Source: JAFKFH01 sp017307375 (GTDB lineage Bacteria; Pseudomonadota; Alphaproteobacteria; Ferrovibrionales; Ferrovibrionaceae). From it: DNA of 64,000 nt. The stretch covers positions 4,526,001 through 4,590,000 of the forward strand of contig OZ245874.1 of assembly GCA_965229335.1 (NCBI GenBank), given 5' to 3'. Below the pieces are notes generated by a model. That model was not told where the DNA came from, made no database searches, and saw only the letters and a list, made by a program, of their open reading frames with translations. The position numbers and the translations under genes were made by a program. Of this stretch, positions 42,549-51,223 are shown piece after piece (position 1 is the first letter of the stretch; each line of letters starts with the position of its first letter).

Positions 42549-43199
42549 ATGCGGGAAGCGCTGATCGTCTGGGGCGGCTGGAGCGGGCATGAGCCCGAGC
42601 AATGCGCCGCCATCGTCGCCGGCATGCTGGAAGAGGACGGCTTCCGGGTCTATGTCGAGAACTCGACCGAAGCCTTCGCCGACCCGGCCCTCGGCCAGAT
42701 GAGCCTGGTGGTGCCGATCTGCACGATGTCGAAGATCGAGAAGGAGGAGATCGACAACCTGTCGCGTGCGGTGAAAGGCGGCGTCGGGCTGGCCGGCTTT
42801 CATGGCGGCATGGGCGACGCCTTCCGCGAGGCGGTCGAATACCAGTTCATGTGCGGCGGCCAATGGGTGGCGCATCCCGGCAACGTCATCGACTACCGCG
42901 TCAACGTGACCAGGCCCGACGACCCGATCATGCGGGGGATCGAGGATTTCGCCTACCGGTCGGAACAGTACTACATGCATGTCGACCCGTCGAACGAGGT
43001 GCTGGCGACCACCCGCTTCGGCGGCGAGCACGCACCCTGGATCGAGGGCGTGGTGATGCCGGTGGTGTGGAAGCGCCACCACGCCAAGGGCCGGGTGTTC
43101 TATTCGTCGCTCGGCCATGTCGCCGCCGAATTCGACGTACCGCAGATGAAGACCATCCTGCGCCGCGGCATGCAGTGGGCGGCGCGGGAGGCGGCGTAG
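42549..43199 (+). CDS. ThuA-like domain protein
   Basis: 216 residues with the glutamine-amidotransferase-like ThuA fold: ALIVWGGWSGHEPEQCAAIVAGML, VKGGVGLAGFHGGMGDAF, PDDPIMRGIEDFAYRSEQYYMHVD and GRVFYSSLGHVAAEF. ThuA was found in a trehalose utilisation operon of rhizobia, and relatives accompany sugar-modifying oxidoreductases; the reaction is not firmly known. GAGGGAGGAAAG precedes the ATG. With the Gfo/Idh/MocA enzyme it probably converts the imported sugar after desulfation. Confidence 0.9.
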   Translation: MREALIVWGGWSGHEPEQCAAIVAGMLEEDGFRVYVENSTEAFADPALGQMSLVVPICTMSKIEKEEIDNLSRAVKGGVGLAGFHGGMGDAFREAVEYQFMCGGQWVAHPGNVIDYRVNVTRPDDPIMRGIEDFAYRSEQYYMHVDPSNEVLATTRFGGEHAPWIEGVVMPVVWKRHHAKGRVFYSSLGHVAAEFDVPQMKTILRRGMQWAAREAA

Positions 43200-43233
43200 A
43201 CATCGACTGCGCCGCCTCTGCGCGCCTCGGGCG

Positions 43234-44238
43234 TCAGTCCGCCTCGACCCCGCCGGACGGCTGGTAGCGAACGACCTGCTGGTCGATGGCGCCGAAGATC
43301 GAGCGGCCTTGCGCGTCGAGCATCTCGATGCGGATGCGGTCGCCGAACTTCATGAACGGGGTTTTCGGCGCGCCGTGATCGATCGTCTCGATCATCCGGA
43401 TCTCGGCAAAGCACGACCAGCCCTTCGAGCGGTCGTAGTTCGAGATCGTGCCGGAGCCGACGATCGTGCCGGCCCGCAGGTTGCGGGTCTTGGCCGCATG
43501 CGCCACCAGCTGCCCGAAGTCGAACTGCATGTCGGCGCCGCAATCGGGCTGTCCGACCAGCGTGTCGTTGTAGGTCGACAGCAGCGGCCGGTGCACCTTG
43601 GCCCCGGCCCAGGCCTGGCCCAGTTCGTCCGGGGTCACCGCGACAGGCGAGAAGGCCGAGGACGGCTTGGCATGGAAAAAGCCGAAGCCCTTGGCCAGCT
43701 CGGCCGGGATCAGCCCGCGCAGCGAGACATCGTTGACCAGCATCAAGAGCTTGATGTGGTCGCGCGCCGGCCCGGCGCTGATGCCCATCGGCACGTCGTC
43801 GGTGATCACCGCGACCTCGCCCTCGAAATCGATGCCGTAGGATTCGGACGCGACCGGGATATCGTCGCGGGGGCCGAGGAAATCGTCCGACCCGCCCTGG
43901 TACATCAGCGGATCGTGCAGGAATTCCGGCGGCATCACCGCGCCGCGCGCCTTGCGCACCAGCTCGACATGATTGAGATAGGCCGAGCCGTCGCACCACT
44001 GATAGGCCCGCGGCAACGGCGAGGCGCAGGCGGCCTGGTCGAAATCGAAGTCACCCTGCAGGCTGCCTTCGTTCAGCAGGCGATAGACCGCATTCAGTTC
44101 CGGGGCTGCCGTCGCCCAATCGTCGAGCGCGGACTGCAGCGTCGCGGCGATGCCGGGTACCGCGACGGCACGGGTCAAGTCGCGGCTGACGACGACCAGG
44201 CGGCCGTCGCGGCCGTGACGCAGGGAGGCAAGCTTCAT
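43234..44238 (-). CDS. fahA: Fumarylacetoacetate hydrolase family protein
   Basis: 334 residues. It cleaves fumarylacetoacetate to fumarate and acetoacetate, the last step of tyrosine degradation. The metal-binding pattern of the FAH fold is visible: YGIDFEGEVAVITDD (ExE) and LMLVNDVSLR, plus GTIVGSGTISNYDRSKGW near the C-terminus. It starts 6 bases after hmgA and is third in the hppD-hmgA-fahA operon. Being shorter than the mammalian enzyme (about 420), it belongs to the bacterial short form; the operon context makes the assignment to fumarylacetoacetate firm. Confidence 0.92.
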   Translation of the reverse strand: MKLASLRHGRDGRLVVVSRDLTRAVAVPGIAATLQSALDDWATAAPELNAVYRLLNEGSLQGDFDFDQAACASPLPRAYQWCDGSAYLNHVELVRKARGAVMPPEFLHDPLMYQGGSDDFLGPRDDIPVASESYGIDFEGEVAVITDDVPMGISAGPARDHIKLLMLVNDVSLRGLIPAELAKGFGFFHAKPSSAFSPVAVTPDELGQAWAGAKVHRPLLSTYNDTLVGQPDCGADMQFDFGQLVAHAAKTRNLRAGTIVGSGTISNYDRSKGWSCFAEIRMIETIDHGAPKTPFMKFGDRIRIEMLDAQGRSIFGAIDQQVVRYQPSGGVEAD

Positions 44239-44244
44239 CGCACC

Positions 44245-45402
44245 CTACTCCGCCGCCTGGGCCGGATAGGCCGACGGCCCGCCCCAGGATTGCACATAGC
44301 CGGTGAACTCGACCTGGGCGGCGGCATCGCCGATCTCCAGCGCGTCGCGGGTATCGATCATCACCGCCACCTCGTCGGTCTCCTTGCGGCCCGATTTGGC
44401 GCCGGTCGCGAATGCCTTAGGATGCGGCCCGTGGGGAAAGCCGCAGGGATGCAGCGAGATCATGCCGGGATGAATGTTGTCGCGGCTGAAGAAATTCCCG
44501 GCGTGATAGAAGATCACCTCGTCATAGTCGTCGTTGTTGTGGAAGAACGGCACCTTCAGCGCCTCCGGATCGGATTCGATCGGGCGCGGGCAGAAGGTGC
44601 AGATGACGAAGCGCTGCGACAGGAATGTCGTGTGCGCCGACGGCGGCAGGTGGAAGCGATGGCTCATCAGCGGGCGGATGTCGCGCCAGTTCAGCCGCAC
44701 CGGCGCCAGCGTGCCCTTCCAACCCACCGCGTCGAGCGGATTGAACGGGTAGGTCACGGTCGAAATCGCGTTGCGCCGCTTGATGCGCACCGCCCAGTTG
44801 CCCGGCCCCTGCTGGGCCCGGAACGCCTCGTCGAGGCGCGGAATGTCGAGGACGCCGGGATCGAAGATCGCATGGTCGCCGACGATGCCCTTCTCGGGCA
44901 GGAAATAGCTGTCGTTCGTCGCCTCGATCAGCAGGGCGACCAGCGGCTCGGACGGTTCGACCCGCCACATCGTGCCGCGCGGCAGCATGACGTAGTCGCC
45001 TTCGCCGATCGTCAGGTGGCCGTAGTCGCAATAGAGCTCGGCACGACCCGAGTGGACGAAGATCATGTCGTCGCCGTCGCCGTTGCGCACCAGGTGGCGC
45101 ATCGCCCTGGTGGCGCGCCAGTGGCGCAACCGGACCGCGGCATTGTGCAGCAGCACCGGGGCGGCAAACGGGCACTCGTCGTCCGGGGCGGGCAGCTTGA
45201 CGGTATCGAAGGCGCGCGGCTTCAGCGGGCCTTCCCAGTCGGTCCAGGCCGTCGGCGGGTTGGCGTGGTACATGTGGGCCGACGGCCCGAAGAAACCTTC
45301 CTTGCCCAGTTCCCGCTCATAGGTGCCGGCGGGCAGCGCGACATGGGCCTGGCGCGACGCCAGGCCCTCGACATGCGGCAGATGGATCCAGCTCTTGGCC
45401 AT
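44245..45402 (-). CDS. hmgA: Homogentisate 1,2-dioxygenase
   Basis: 385 residues, Fe(II) ring-cleaving enzyme turning homogentisate into maleylacetoacetate. Conserved parts are GFFGPSAHMYHANPPTAW, VHSGRAELYCDYGHLTIGEGDYVMLPRGTMWR, FHNNDDYDEVIFYHAGNFFSR and HPCGFPHGPHPKA, which supply the His/Glu iron ligands. It is shorter than the 430-440-residue form and matches the compact bacterial variant. The ATG at 45402 is preferred; upstream codons would overlap hppD without homology. It lies 25 bases after hppD in the same operon. Confidence 0.93.
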   Translation of the reverse strand: MAKSWIHLPHVEGLASRQAHVALPAGTYERELGKEGFFGPSAHMYHANPPTAWTDWEGPLKPRAFDTVKLPAPDDECPFAAPVLLHNAAVRLRHWRATRAMRHLVRNGDGDDMIFVHSGRAELYCDYGHLTIGEGDYVMLPRGTMWRVEPSEPLVALLIEATNDSYFLPEKGIVGDHAIFDPGVLDIPRLDEAFRAQQGPGNWAVRIKRRNAISTVTYPFNPLDAVGWKGTLAPVRLNWRDIRPLMSHRFHLPPSAHTTFLSQRFVICTFCPRPIESDPEALKVPFFHNNDDYDEVIFYHAGNFFSRDNIHPGMISLHPCGFPHGPHPKAFATGAKSGRKETDEVAVMIDTRDALEIGDAAAQVEFTGYVQSWGGPSAYPAQAAE

Positions 45403-45427
45403 GGCGCATCCTTCCCCTTTGCTTGTT

Positions 45428-46501
45428 TTAGGCCGCCGGCGCTTCGAGAACGCCGCGGCGGATCTGGTCCAGCTCGATCGATTCGAACAGGGCGCGGAAA
45501 TTGCCCTCGCCGAAGCCGTCATTGCCCTTGCGCTGGATGATTTCGAAGAAGATCGGCCCGATCACCGTATTGGTGAAGATCTGCAGCAGCAGGCCCTGGC
45601 CTTCGGTCGGGGCGCCATCGATCAGAATGCGCAGCTTGCGCAGCCGTTCGACATCTTCGCCATGGCCCGGCAGGCGCTTGTCGACCAGGTCGAAATAGGT
45701 GTCGATCGTGTCCTGGAACGGCACGCCGTTGGCCATCATGCCCTCGACCGCCTGGTAGATGTCGGACGCACCCAGCGCCACGTGCTGGATGCCTTCGCCA
45801 TGATAGGCATCGAGATATTCGGCGATTTGCGACTTGTCGTCGGAGGATTCGTTGATCGGAATGCGGATCTTGCCGCAGGGGCTGGTCATCGCCTTCGACT
45901 TCAGGCCGGTCAGCTTGCCCTCGATGTCGAAGTACTTGATCTCGCGGAAATTGAACAGCCGCTCGTAGAAATCCGCCCACTCCTTCATCCGCCCGCGATG
46001 GACGTTGTGGGTGAGATGATCGAGGTAGCTGAGGCCCGCGCCCTTGGGGTTCTGGTCGACGCCGGGGATCGGCTGGAAATCGACGTCGTAGATCGTACCC
46101 TTGTCGCCATAGCGGTCGACCAGATAGATCAGGCTGTCGCCGATGCCCTTGATGGCCGGGATGTTCAGTTCCATCGGCCCGACCTTGTTGGCCACGCCCC
46201 AGGCGCCCAGTTCGACCGCGCGCTTGTAGGCGAAGGCCGCATCCTTGACCCGGAAGGCCATCGCGCAGATGCAGGGTCCGTGGATGCGGGCGAAGGCCTG
46301 GGCGAAGCTGTCCGGTTCCTCGTTGATGATGAAGTTGATGTCGCCCTGGCGGAACAGCGTCACCCGCTTCGAGCGGTGCCGCGCCACGGCGACGAACCCC
46401 ATCTGCTCGAACAATGCCGCCAGCGCCGCCGGATCCGGCGCGGCGTATTCGACGAATTCGAAGCCGTCGGTGCCCATCGGGTTTTCGAACAAGTCAGCCA
46501 T
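45428..46501 (-). CDS. hppD: 4-hydroxyphenylpyruvate dioxygenase
   Basis: 357 residues, Fe(II) enzyme that converts 4-hydroxyphenylpyruvate to homogentisate. Two vicinal-oxygen-chelate domains are present; the iron ligands are His162 (LDHLTHNVHRG), His240 (GIQHVAL) and Glu320 (IFFEIIQRKG). The C-terminal GNDGFGEGNFRALFESIE is family-specific. GGAGGAAGAC precedes the ATG at 46501. It is first in the operon with hmgA and fahA. An inverted repeat about 110 bases upstream, next to a MarR gene, is the probable control site. Confidence 0.96.
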   Translation of the reverse strand: MADLFENPMGTDGFEFVEYAAPDPAALAALFEQMGFVAVARHRSKRVTLFRQGDINFIINEEPDSFAQAFARIHGPCICAMAFRVKDAAFAYKRAVELGAWGVANKVGPMELNIPAIKGIGDSLIYLVDRYGDKGTIYDVDFQPIPGVDQNPKGAGLSYLDHLTHNVHRGRMKEWADFYERLFNFREIKYFDIEGKLTGLKSKAMTSPCGKIRIPINESSDDKSQIAEYLDAYHGEGIQHVALGASDIYQAVEGMMANGVPFQDTIDTYFDLVDKRLPGHGEDVERLRKLRILIDGAPTEGQGLLLQIFTNTVIGPIFFEIIQRKGNDGFGEGNFRALFESIELDQIRRGVLEAPAA

Positions 46502-46612
46502 GTCTTCCTCCGTCTGTCGGGAGGCGCACGGGGCCTGCCACTTGCCGCCCGGGGGGCGGGGCAAACCGGCGCCAGCGTGCCCCGCGCAGTGCACGGGGCC
46601 GTTATGGCGCTC

Positions 46613-46633
46613 AGTTTAGTTACAAATGAAACT
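46613..46633. promoter_or_regulatory. Candidate MarR operator upstream of hppD
   Basis: AGTTTAGTT and AATGAAACT form an imperfect inverted repeat (7 of 9 pairs) around ACA. It lies between the end of the MarR gene and the hppD start in an A/T-rich island, as expected for a MarR dimer site. Confidence 0.5.
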
Positions 46634-46636
46634 ATT

Positions 46637-47152
46637 TCAAGCAGATTCCCGCAGCTCGACATCCTCGGGCGCCGGGCCGCCCAGCTTGGCCAGCAGCCGC
46701 AGCAGTTGGGCCGATTCGGACTGGGTCAGCCGCCCGGCGATCGCCTGGTCGAGCGCGCCGGTCAGGACCGGGCCGGGATTGGCCGCGCCCGGCTTGGCGT
46801 AGAGGCTGTGACGGCGCCGGTCGCCGGGGGTGATGGTGCGTTCGGTCAGTGCCTGGCGCTCCAGCCGGTCGACGATCGCGACGACGCTGGCCCGGTCGAG
46901 GCCCAGGCTGACCGACAGGCAGGCCTGGCTGATGCCGGGGTTCGACGAGATCAGCGCATGGGCGGCTGCGGCCGATGCGGTCAGGCCGACATCGGTCGCC
47001 TCGATTGCGTCCTCCAGGCCGGCGGCGGCACGACGCAGGCCGGTCAGGATCCGCCAGTTGTCGCCGCCGAAGCGCGGCGTGCCCTGGCGGACCGATCCGC
47101 AACCTTCCGGGTGGGTGGTGCAGCGGCAATGGGCGTTGCCAAGTTCACGCAT
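46637..47152 (-). CDS. MarR family regulator with N-terminal Cys/His cluster
   Basis: 171 residues. The MarR core includes ISQACLSVSLGLDRASVVAIVDRLERQALTERTITPGDRRRHSLYA, with the recognition helix and the DRR wing. Ahead of it lies an unusual segment, NAHCRCTTHPEGCGSVRQG, with His8, Cys9, Cys11, His14 and Cys18, which could bind a metal or sense redox state. GGGGAG lies 8-10 bases before the ATG. Placed just upstream of hppD-hmgA-fahA on the same strand, it probably regulates tyrosine/homogentisate catabolism; the effector is unknown. Confidence 0.88.
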   Translation of the reverse strand: MRELGNAHCRCTTHPEGCGSVRQGTPRFGGDNWRILTGLRRAAAGLEDAIEATDVGLTASAAAAHALISSNPGISQACLSVSLGLDRASVVAIVDRLERQALTERTITPGDRRRHSLYAKPGAANPGPVLTGALDQAIAGRLTQSESAQLLRLLAKLGGPAPEDVELRESA

Positions 47153-47291
47153 GGGATGCTCCCCTGTAAGTCCCGATCAATTGACAATCCGATAATCCGT
47201 CACCCGTGCGCGGCCGCCCAGGCGACAGCCCGCCGCGCGACAATTCGGCGCAGGGGTCGACTTCTGCGCCCGCCCGCCCTAGAACCGCCCG

Positions 47292-48485
47292 ATGAAGCAG
47301 ATTGCGATCATCGGGGCAGGCCCTGCCGGGCTGATGGCAGCCGACCAATTGGCCGGGCACGGGCATCATGTGACGGTCTACGACCGCATGCCGTCGCCGG
47401 CGCGCAAGCTTCTCATAGCCGGGCGCGGCGGGCTGAACCTGACCCATGGCGAACCGCTCGATCGCTTCCTCGATCGCTACGGCCCTGCCCGCCCCCGGCT
47501 CGAAGCCGCGATCCGCGCCTTCCCGCCCGATGCGTTGCGCGCCTGGTGCGAAGGCCTGGGGCAGGAAACCTTCGTCGGCTCGTCGGGCCGCGTCTTTCCC
47601 CGCGCCTTCAAGGCCTCGCCGCTGCTGCGCGCCTGGCTGTCGCGGCTCGCCGCGCTGGGCGTGGTCCTGAGGACGAGGCAGGCTTGGCACGGCTGGGACG
47701 ATCGGGGCCGGTTGCGCCTGGGCGAGGAGACGGTCGCCGCCGATGCCACCGTGCTGGCGCTGGGCGGGGCAAGCTGGCCGCGGCTGGGCAGCGATGGGGG
47801 CTGGGCGCCGATCCTGGCGGCACGCGGCATCGCCGTGACGCCGCTGTTGCCCGCCAACTGCGGCTTCCTCTCGCCGTGGTCGCCGGTCTTCGCCGATCGC
47901 GCCCAGGGCCAGCCGCTGAAGCGCATTGCGCTGAGCTTCGCGGGACGCACGGTGCGCGGCGAGGCGATGATCACCGCCACGGGCATCGAGGGGGGCGCGA
48001 TCTATGCGCTGTCGTCGGTGCTGCGCGATGCGATCGTGGCAAGCGGCGAGGCGATCGCGCATGTCGACCTGCGGCCAGATCACGACGTGGCCGATCTGGC
48101 CGGCCGGCTGGGCCGGTTGCGCGGCGGCCAATCCCTGTCGTCGCATCTGCGCAAGGCGCTCAATCTCGACCCCGCGGCCATCGGGCTGATGCGTGAAGGG
48201 CTCGGGGCCACGCTGCCCGCGGCGGCGCGCGATCTCGCCGCGCTGGTCAAGGCCGTGCCCCTGCGGCTGACCGGGATCGCACCGATCGGCCGGGCAATTT
48301 CCACCGCCGGCGGCATCGCCTTCGACGAGGTCGACGACCGCTTCATGCTGAAGCGGCTGCCGGGCGTCTTCGTCGCCGGCGAGATGCTCGACTGGGAGGC
48401 GCCGACCGGTGGCTACCTGCTGCAAGCCTGCTTTGCCACGGCGGTCGCGGCGGCCGCGGGCGTCGACCACCACCTCAGGGGTTAG
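47292..48485 (+). CDS. TIGR03862-type FAD-dependent flavoprotein
   Basis: 397 residues of the HI0933/BaiN-like family. The dinucleotide-binding motif is IAIIGAGPAGLMAADQLAG. Family landmarks are KLLIAGRGGLNLTHGEP, GGASWPRLGSDGGWAPIL and a C-terminal FVAGEMLDWEAPTGGYLLQACFATA, which holds the second FAD contact. The subgroup has no proven reaction. It is divergent from the MarR gene; the 139-base gap holds a short direct repeat ATCCG-ATA-ATCCG near 47188. The next gene starts 12 bases later. Confidence 0.9.
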   Translation: MKQIAIIGAGPAGLMAADQLAGHGHHVTVYDRMPSPARKLLIAGRGGLNLTHGEPLDRFLDRYGPARPRLEAAIRAFPPDALRAWCEGLGQETFVGSSGRVFPRAFKASPLLRAWLSRLAALGVVLRTRQAWHGWDDRGRLRLGEETVAADATVLALGGASWPRLGSDGGWAPILAARGIAVTPLLPANCGFLSPWSPVFADRAQGQPLKRIALSFAGRTVRGEAMITATGIEGGAIYALSSVLRDAIVASGEAIAHVDLRPDHDVADLAGRLGRLRGGQSLSSHLRKALNLDPAAIGLMREGLGATLPAAARDLAALVKAVPLRLTGIAPIGRAISTAGGIAFDEVDDRFMLKRLPGVFVAGEMLDWEAPTGGYLLQACFATAVAAAAGVDHHLRG

Positions 48486-48497
48486 GAGGCCCCGGCC

Positions 48498-48956
48498 ATG
48501 CTCGTCACCCTTCTCAACGTCGTCTGGTTCATCCTCGGCGGCTTCCTCGCGGCCCTGCTCTGGATCGTCGCCGGCGTGATCATGGCGATCACCATCGTCG
48601 GCCTGCCCTGGGCGCGCTCCTGCTTCGTGATCGCCGGCTACACCGCCTGGCCGTTCGGCCGCGAACTGATCTCGCGCAAGGTGCTCACCGGCCAGGACGA
48701 CCTCGGCACCGGGGCGCTGGGCATGATCGGCAACGTCCTCTGGTTCGTGCTGGCCGGCATCTGGCTGGCGATCTCGCATCTGTGCACGGCCGTTGCCTTC
48801 GCCATCACGCTGATCGGCATTCCCTTCGCCTGGGCCCATCTGAAACTTGCGGCCGCCTCGCTCGCCCCGGTCGGCAAGACCGTCGTGACGACCGAAGAGG
48901 CCGAGGAGGCCCGCCGGCGCGACGCGGTAGCGGCAGTCGACCGCTATCGCGCCTGA
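48498..48956 (+). CDS. YccF domain membrane protein
   Basis: 152 residues with two YccF repeats, each LxNVxWFxLxGxWLAxxxLxxAxxxxITxIGIPxA-like: residues 5-40 (NVVWFILGGFLAALLWIVAG) and 78-115 (NVLWFVLAGIWLAISHLCTA). About four transmembrane helices, with a charged C-terminal tail. The function of YccF is unknown. It follows the flavoprotein by 12 bases, with GGAGG before the ATG, and is probably in the same operon. Confidence 0.9.
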   Translation: MLVTLLNVVWFILGGFLAALLWIVAGVIMAITIVGLPWARSCFVIAGYTAWPFGRELISRKVLTGQDDLGTGALGMIGNVLWFVLAGIWLAISHLCTAVAFAITLIGIPFAWAHLKLAAASLAPVGKTVVTTEEAEEARRRDAVAAVDRYRA

Positions 48957-48990
48957 TCCGGGCGCCGATCCGCTCCGACAGGCGCATCTC

Positions 48991-49932
48991 TCAGCCGAGC
49001 AACCTTCCCTTCAGCATCAGGCGCAGCGTGGCACCGGCCACCAGCACGACGACGAGATTGGCGGCAGCGAACAGACCGGGAGCCAGAATCGCGATGGCCC
49101 CGGTATCGCCGCGCTCGACCAGCAGCATCGGGGCCGAGGCCAGCGCCGTGGCGCCGAAGGTGAAGCCCCAGTAGGAGGGGGTGAAAGGCTGCTGCCTGAT
49201 CCAGGGCAGCAGCCGCAGCAGCAGCACCGCCTGCAGGATGCCGTAGCCGATCAGCGCATGGACGACGATGTCGGGTCCGCCCGGTCCGACGCTCAGATAG
49301 GCGACGGCACCGACGACCGGCGGGGCCAGTTGGATGCCGAGCGCCGGGCGCAGCGGCGGCGGCATCATCGGCGCGGTATAGAGCCGGTGCAGCAGCACCG
49401 ATTCGATCGCCAGCCAGGAGAACAGCCCGGCACCGAAGGCCAACTGGCCCCAATCCTTCAGGCCCAGCGCCGCCAGCGCGGTCGCGGTGACGAAGCCGCC
49501 AGCGACCGACGGCAGATACAGCACCGGCGTCGTCGCGCCGGGGTCACGGTCGCCCTGCCACAGCATCCCGGTCCGCCAGAGTGCGAAGGCCAGGGTGAAC
49601 AGCGCACCGGCAGCGATCAGGATCGTGGCCGCGGTCTTCGAATAAGGCAGTGCGCCCAGCCCGACCAGCATGGTGGCGACGCCGGCAAGACCGATGAAGC
49701 AGCATTGCACGGGATGGCCGGCTTCGGCGCGTGCCGCCTCGGCCGCCTGTACCCATTTCGCCGCATAGAGCACGGCGACGACCAGCCAGACGGCCGCGGC
49801 GATCAGCATCACGACCTCACCGACGACCGCCGGCAGGCCCCAGAGCCGGGCCCCCAGGCGCCAGATGCCGCCGAGCCCGGCCAGGCCGAGGACCATGCCG
49901 AAGAAGGCGGCGGGAACGACGGGCAGTCGCAT
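48991..49932 (-). CDS. TehA/SLAC1-type anion channel or transporter
   Basis: 313 residues, about ten transmembrane helices. The opening LPVVPAAFFGMVLGLAGLGGIWR and later FSWLAIESVLLHRL and PSYWGFTFGATALASAP match the tellurite-resistance/dicarboxylate transporter (TDT) family, which includes the plant SLAC1 anion channels. The substrate cannot be predicted; tellurite resistance in this family is incidental. GGGGGAAA precedes the ATG at 49932. The upstream YcaQ-like gene ends 17 bases before it. Confidence 0.9.
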   Translation of the reverse strand: MRLPVVPAAFFGMVLGLAGLGGIWRLGARLWGLPAVVGEVVMLIAAAVWLVVAVLYAAKWVQAAEAARAEAGHPVQCCFIGLAGVATMLVGLGALPYSKTAATILIAAGALFTLAFALWRTGMLWQGDRDPGATTPVLYLPSVAGGFVTATALAALGLKDWGQLAFGAGLFSWLAIESVLLHRLYTAPMMPPPLRPALGIQLAPPVVGAVAYLSVGPGGPDIVVHALIGYGILQAVLLLRLLPWIRQQPFTPSYWGFTFGATALASAPMLLVERGDTGAIAILAPGLFAAANLVVVLVAGATLRLMLKGRLLG

Positions 49933-49949
49933 GCGATTTCCCCCAGGGA

Positions 49950-51143
49950 TCAATGCAGAATGGCGCTCAAGGCCGGGGCCAGTTCGCCCGACTGCTTGAC
50001 GATGATCTTTTCCAGGCCGAGCCAGACCGCCATGTCGCGCAATTCGGCGGCGAGCGCCGCGGCCGTTTCGGACGGTGCCGCCGCCTCGCGATGGGCGGAC
50101 TGCACCAGCAGGGTCGAGGCGGCGCGATCGGCCTTCAGGTCGACACGCGCCACCAGCGCGTCGCCGAGCAGGAAGGGCAGCACGTAGTAGCCATGCACCC
50201 GCTTCTCGGCAGGGGTGTAGATCTCGATGCGATAGCGGAAGCCGAACAGCCGCTCGGTCCGCGACCGTTCCCACACCAGCGGATCGAACGGGGCGAGCAG
50301 CGCGCGGGCCTCGATACGGCGCGGCCGGCGCGCCTCGGCATGGACGTAGGCGACCTTGGGCCAGCCTTCGACCGCGACCGGGATCAGTTCGCCGGCCTCG
50401 ACCAGTTCGGGCAGGCGCGGCTTGACGTCCTCGGGGTCGAGGCGGAAATAGTCGCGCAGGTCAGAGGCGGTCGCGACCCCGAGCGCGCGGGCCGACAGCC
50501 GCAGCAGCGCGCGATGCGCGTCGGCCGCTGCCGGCACCGGCAGCGCCATGATTTCCGGCGGCAGGACCCGCTCGGGCAGGTCGTAGACGCGCTCGAAGCC
50601 GCGGCGGGTCGCAGTGGTGATATGGCCGGCCCAGAACAGCCATTCCAGCGCATGCTTGGCTTCCGACCAGCCCCACCAGCCGCCCGCGCCCTTGGTACCC
50701 TCGATGGCGGACGCGACGAGGGGACCTTCGCTGGCCACCCGCGCCAGGATCGCCTTGGCATAGCCGCGGCGGTCGGCGATATAGCGGGCCAGGCCGCCAT
50801 AGATGCCTTCCAGCCGGTCGGCACGCTGCATCCGCCAGCGCAGCAGCGGCCAGCTTTCCAGCGGCAGCAGCGAGGCCTCGTGCGCCCAGTACTCGAACAG
50901 GCTGCGCGGCTTGCCCCACGCCGCCGCCTCGAGCAGCGTCGGCGCGTAGGGTCCGAGGCGCGAGAACAGCGGCAGGTAGTGGGCCCGGGCCAGCACGTTG
51001 ACCGAATCGATCTGCAGCAGCCCGATCCGGCCCAGCACGCGGCGCAGATGCCGGCGATCGACCGGCCCCTGCGGACGCGGGTCGCCCAGGCCTTGCGCGG
51101 CGATCGCGATGCGGCGCGCGGCGCTCAGCGACAGTTTGTCCAT
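49950..51143 (-). CDS. YcaQ/AlkZ-type DNA glycosylase (winged-helix family)
   Basis: 397 residues of the HTH_42 family, bacterial interstrand-crosslink and alkylation glycosylases. The catalytic QxD/QxQ motif is present as LLQIDSVNVLARAHYLPLFSRLG, followed by EYWAHEASLLP. C-terminal stretches such as LLAPFDPLVWERSRTERLFGFRYRIEIYTP and HGYYVLPFLLGD are conserved in YcaQ. It should unhook DNA crosslinks or excise N7-alkylated purines. The ATG at 51143 is preferred over a GTG one codon earlier. It reads in tandem with the TehA-like gene, without a functional link. Confidence 0.9.
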   Translation of the reverse strand: MDKLSLSAARRIAIAAQGLGDPRPQGPVDRRHLRRVLGRIGLLQIDSVNVLARAHYLPLFSRLGPYAPTLLEAAAWGKPRSLFEYWAHEASLLPLESWPLLRWRMQRADRLEGIYGGLARYIADRRGYAKAILARVASEGPLVASAIEGTKGAGGWWGWSEAKHALEWLFWAGHITTATRRGFERVYDLPERVLPPEIMALPVPAAADAHRALLRLSARALGVATASDLRDYFRLDPEDVKPRLPELVEAGELIPVAVEGWPKVAYVHAEARRPRRIEARALLAPFDPLVWERSRTERLFGFRYRIEIYTPAEKRVHGYYVLPFLLGDALVARVDLKADRAASTLLVQSAHREAAAPSETAAALAAELRDMAVWLGLEKIIVKQSGELAPALSAILH

Positions 51144-51223
51144 CACAGTTTGTTCCCGTTTCGAGCCCGCAACCTTTATGCTTCCTTACCGGTTTGACAA
51201 TCGGTAATTGGCGGGACCGCCCA

